In this document: positions 15,377 through 17,221 of the stretch, one piece after another
How the letters are laid out: each line of letters starts with the position of its first letter
Numbering within the stretch: the stretch's first letter is position 1
NCBI GenBank assembly: GCA_027011425.1
Contig: JALUZX010000811.1
Span: 1-17,221, forward strand
DNA from: Planctomycetota bacterium
GTDB taxonomy: Bacteria > Planctomycetota > UBA1135 > JALUZX01
Direction of reading: 5' to 3'
DNA: 17,221 nucleotides
Notes under the pieces: model-generated
What the model was told of the DNA's origin: nothing
The model's database searches: none
The model's input: only the letters and a program-made list of their open reading frames with translations
Program-made: the position numbers and the translations under genes

Positions 15377-15997
15377 ATGAGAAAGTCCGTTCTGTTCCTG
15401 GCGGCCGGGGCCTTGGGATGGCTCGCCATGCCCGCCACCTCCCAGTCCATCGTGGGGTCGGCCCACGACTTCAGCGGGGCCACCTGGAATCCAACGGGTG
15501 AGATTTGCGTGGTCTGCCATACGCCCCACCATTCCAACACCTCGGTTAGCGACGCTCCCTTGTGGAACCACCAGGTCACGTCGGCCACCTTCCAGGTCTA
15601 TTCGAGCAGCACATTGAATGCCACGGTGGGCCAGCCTTCCGGGGTCTCCAAGCTGTGCCTCTCCTGCCACGACGGCACGGTGGCCCTGGACAATTTCGGC
15701 GGCAGGACCACGGGCACTCATTTCGTCCAGGGGAACGACCTCATCGGGACGGACTTGAGGAACGATCATCCCATCTCCTTCGTTTACGACGCGGCCCTGG
15801 CCACGGCCGACGGGGGGCTCTACGATCCCACCACGCACAATTCGGGCCTGGGAGGGACCATCGACGCCGACCTCCTCTTCGGGCACAGGCTGGAATGCGC
15901 CTCCTGCCACAATGTGCACAATGAATCCGGGGTGGCGAATCTCCTGGTCAAGTCCAACGGCGCCAGCGCCCTCTGCTTGACCTGCCACGCCAAGTAG
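15377..15997 (+). CDS. Small secreted tetrahaem c-type cytochrome
   Basis: Electron carrier of 206 residues with a Sec signal (about 1-22, cleavage near ATS-QS) and no lipobox, so soluble and possibly extracellular. Four CxxCH motifs begin at C44, C94, C174 and C200. Nine further histidines (30, 51, 52, 65, 115, 131, 154, 170, 181) are enough for bis-histidine ligation of all four haems; H30, H131 and the PH after haem 1 recur in the 12-haem protein. Hallmarks are ICVVCHTPHH, APLWNH, SKLCLSCHDGTVALDN, DLRNDHPISFVYDAA and a terminal LCLTCHAK. It is essentially the isolated form of the module found in the 12-haem and hexahaem proteins. A strong ribosome binding site and a stable hairpin after the gene suggest high expression. 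A propeller lipoprotein follows. Filament formation is conceivable but not shown by the sequence. Confidence 0.93.
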   Translation: MRKSVLFLAAGALGWLAMPATSQSIVGSAHDFSGATWNPTGEICVVCHTPHHSNTSVSDAPLWNHQVTSATFQVYSSSTLNATVGQPSGVSKLCLSCHDGTVALDNFGGRTTGTHFVQGNDLIGTDLRNDHPISFVYDAALATADGGLYDPTTHNSGLGGTIDADLLFGHRLECASCHNVHNESGVANLLVKSNGASALCLTCHAK

Positions 15998-16022
15998 GCA
16001 GAGGGGTCTCTTTTTCCCGGGA

Positions 16023-16048
16023 CGGCGCGCCGGGCCGCCGGCGCGCCG
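16023..16048 (+). terminator. Strong 11-bp intercistronic hairpin after the tetrahaem gene
   Basis: Arms 16023-16033 and 16038-16048 pair perfectly around a GCCG loop, giving an almost pure GC stem. It lies 26 bases after the cytochrome stop and 33 before the propeller ATG. No T-run follows; a CTTTTTCCC run precedes it. It may cause partial termination or protect the 3' end of the cytochrome message, which would make the cytochrome more abundant than the downstream protein. Confidence 0.55.
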
Positions 16049-16080
16049 CCTCCTCAAGGTGGGCCTTCCCGCGAGAGGGG

Positions 16081-17221
16081 ATGTCCGTTTCTTCGAGTCC
16101 GGGAGGCGATCCGAAATTGCGGTCTTTCAAGTCCTTCGAGCCTTCCTGGATCCTGCTTTTGGGCCTGCTCCTCTCCTCCTGCGGTTCCCCGCCGCCTCCC
16201 AAGGAGGCTGAACCCGGGGGGGAGCCCGTCTTCTTCCCGGCCCCCCCGGATCCTCCCAGGATCCAGTTCCTGCGCTCCATCTCCAAGTCTTCCCAGGTGG
16301 AGCCTCCCCCCTCGGGCCTGGATACTTTTCTCTTTGGGAAAAAGGCCGGGAAGGACATCGGGATCGCCAGGGCCTTCGGCGTGGCCTATCACAAAGGCCG
16401 TTTTTACGTGACGGACTCCAACCTTTCGAAGATCTGGATGATCGACCTGAAGGGGCGGAAGATGGCGGAAGTGCCCCTCCGGGGCCGGGCGGCCGGGGGA
16501 ACGCCCAAGACCATCGATTTCGCTCCCGACGGCGAAGTCTACCTTGCCGTGCCGGACCGGGCCCAGGTGGTGGTCCTGGACGAGAACTTCAAATACTTGA
16601 GGGAATACGGTCCTTTCGGGAAGAAGAGCCGGCCCGTGGACGCCAAGGTCCTGGGGGACAGGCTTTACGTGGTGGACGTCTGGGACACCCGGGTCCATGT
16701 CCTGGAGAGGAAGACGGGGAAGGAACTCTTCTGTTTCGGAAGCGGAGGCCCGCCGGAGCAGTGGATGCGCGCCCCCGTGAGCATCGCCTTCGACCACCAG
16801 GGTTTCGCCTACGTCTCGGACGCAATCCACGCCCGGGTCTTCGTCTGGGACAGGAAGGGGAAATTCGTGCGCTCTTTCGGGGGCTGGGGCCGGACCCCGG
16901 GTCTTTTCTCCCGGCCCAAGGGGATCGCCGTCTTCGGGCGGCTCGTCTTCGTTCTGGACGGAGGTTTCGAGAACTGCCAGGTCTTCACCCTCACGGGCAG
17001 GGTTCTCATGGCCTTCAGCGGGCCCGGCCTGGCGCCGGGAAGGCTCTACCTGCCGGCCTGCATCTGGGTCGGGAAGGAAGGGCTCGATCTTTTTCGGGAC
17101 AGGATCGCCCCGGATTTCGTGCCCCAGGCGCTGATCGCCGTCACGAGCCAGGTAGGCTCCAACCAGGTGAGCTTCTTCGCTTTGGGGAAATCCAGGAAGT
17201 TCAAGTATCCCGAGACCTCTT
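16081..17221 (+). CDS. Second NHL/beta-propeller lipoprotein, runs off the window end
   Basis: 380 residues are visible without a stop. The signal ends in lipobox LSSC with lipid cysteine C34, followed by a proline-rich linker. PPRIQFLRSIS at 58-68 is a segment I recall before propellers of this lipoprotein type; compare PWIEFLLAYRG in the propeller at 5442. Blades with an FGVAY...FYVTDS pattern recur from about residue 98 to 350 (YVTDS, YLAVPD, YVVDVWD, YVSDA, FVLDGG). By comparison with the first propeller the protein is probably nearly complete. The ATG at 16081 has a GAGAGG only 2 nt before it. A TTG at 16117 with GGAGG 10 nt upstream would also give a complete lipoprotein signal, so the start is uncertain. 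It lies 83 bases after the tetrahaem gene and is probably co-transcribed; a partner or assembly role is inferred. Confidence 0.88.
   Translation, partial: MSVSSSPGGDPKLRSFKSFEPSWILLLGLLLSSCGSPPPPKEAEPGGEPVFFPAPPDPPRIQFLRSISKSSQVEPPPSGLDTFLFGKKAGKDIGIARAFGVAYHKGRFYVTDSNLSKIWMIDLKGRKMAEVPLRGRAAGGTPKTIDFAPDGEVYLAVPDRAQVVVLDENFKYLREYGPFGKKSRPVDAKVLGDRLYVVDVWDTRVHVLERKTGKELFCFGSGGPPEQWMRAPVSIAFDHQGFAYVSDAIHARVFVWDRKGKFVRSFGGWGRTPGLFSRPKGIAVFGRLVFVLDGGFENCQVFTLTGRVLMAFSGPGLAPGRLYLPACIWVGKEGLDLFRDRIAPDFVPQALIAVTSQVGSNQVSFFALGKSRKFKYPETS

Noticed and set aside
1..17221. tRNA, rRNA, CRISPR arrays, insertion sequences or phage genes
   Set aside because: No direct-repeat array, transposase or integrase reading frame, or recognisable tRNA/rRNA sequence was seen.

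Overview
The window is visibly GC-rich and gene-dense. It comes from a Gram-negative bacterium with an outer membrane: there is an outer-membrane beta-barrel, several lipoprotein signal peptides and System II (ResB/CcsA) cytochrome c maturation. A formylglycine sulfatase beside a GH36-like glycosidase, next to many multihaem cytochromes, suggests Planctomycetota or a similar environmental lineage. That placement is an inference; no rRNA or other taxonomic marker is present.

Layout. (1) Positions 1-3683 hold a divergent carbohydrate pair: a sulfatase on the minus strand (3' end cut by the window edge) and a large secreted GH36/melibiase-like enzyme on the plus strand. (2) Positions 3712-9219 hold a tightly overlapping minus-strand operon, in transcription order: pentahaem cytochrome lipoprotein, outer-membrane beta-barrel, six-bladed NHL beta-propeller lipoprotein, secreted 12-haem cytochrome. 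The junctions overlap by 1, 1 and 4 bases. (3) Positions 9460-11329, divergent from that operon, hold a hexahaem cytochrome and a secreted parvulin-type prolyl isomerase. (4) Positions 11343-14830, minus strand, hold resB and a ccsA-type gene, overlapping by ATGA. (5) Positions 15377-17221, divergent from resB, hold a small secreted tetrahaem cytochrome with a near-ideal ribosome binding site, then a second NHL beta-propeller lipoprotein that leaves the window.

How the parts fit. The four cytochromes carry 27 haem-binding motifs (26 CxxCH and one CxxxCH). ResB/CcsA would attach the haems. The prolyl isomerase would help fold the exported proteins. The lipoprotein-barrel-propeller-cytochrome operon has the composition expected of a trans-outer-membrane electron conduit. 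The tetrahaem protein, the first four haems of the 12-haem protein and the last four of the hexahaem protein share one module with almost the same haem spacing, so the locus looks as if it was built by reuse of one tetrahaem unit. The most interesting reading is an extracellular electron transfer island, possibly including a filament-type cytochrome with propeller and isomerase partners. The function is inferred from gene content only.

No tRNA, rRNA, CRISPR array, insertion sequence or integrase was seen.
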